This document shows, piece after piece, positions 5,475-5,475 of a stretch of 5,475 nt of DNA. The first letter of the stretch is position 1. Every line of letters begins with the position of its first letter. A program made the position numbers and the translations under genes. Source of the DNA: Candidatus Omnitrophota bacterium (GTDB lineage Bacteria; Omnitrophota; Gorgyraeia; Velamenicoccales; Velamenicoccaceae). The notes under the pieces are model-generated. The model was not told the DNA's origin. It saw only the letters and a list, made by a program, of their open reading frames with translations, and ran no database searches. The stretch covers positions 1 to 5,475 of the forward strand of contig JAQUOM010000103.1 of NCBI GenBank assembly GCA_028717105.1. Direction: 5' to 3'.

Positions 5475-5475
5475 G

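Overview
The window looks like chromosomal sequence from an uncultivated-type, roughly 50% GC bacterium. DUF5674 and its helical partner, compact genes and many small GC-rich hairpin repeats recall candidate-phylum genomes such as Omnitrophota. That placement is a low-confidence impression; nothing in the window proves it. It is a housekeeping/accessory mix, with no CRISPR array, prophage or intact insertion sequence visible.

Layout. (i) 1-113: an array of short GC-rich hairpin repeats that runs up to the 3' CCA of a tRNA. (ii) 108-1507, all on the minus strand, in transcription order: tRNA-Arg(ACG), tadA, a DUF5674 gene, a small all-helical conserved protein overlapping it by 4 bp, and tRNA-Ser(GGA). 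(iii) 1508-1798: repeats built from partial copies of the tRNA-Arg 5' end and its leader, plus GC hairpins. (iv) 1799-2877, plus strand: a good sigma70-type promoter and a membrane-anchored class A beta-lactamase-fold serine hydrolase. (v) 3003-4855, minus strand and convergent with it: a small two-helix membrane protein, then a membrane domain and a spermidine-synthase-like domain. These two domains lie in one reading frame and are separated only by a TAG codon. (vi) 4856-5135: no recognisable gene. (vii) 5136-5391, minus: a GIY-YIG nuclease pseudogene with an in-frame TGA and a one-base frameshift. (viii) 5419-5475: two more hairpin repeats.

The clearest functional link is tadA lying 35 bp downstream of tRNA-Arg(ACG), the tRNA whose A34 TadA converts to inosine. 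The points most worth a second look are the TAG-split spermidine-synthase fusion, the duplicated and inverted tRNA-Arg 5' fragments, the uncharacterised DUF5674/helical-protein pair, and the hairpin family seen at both window ends. I did not find a convincing new defence or mobile system.
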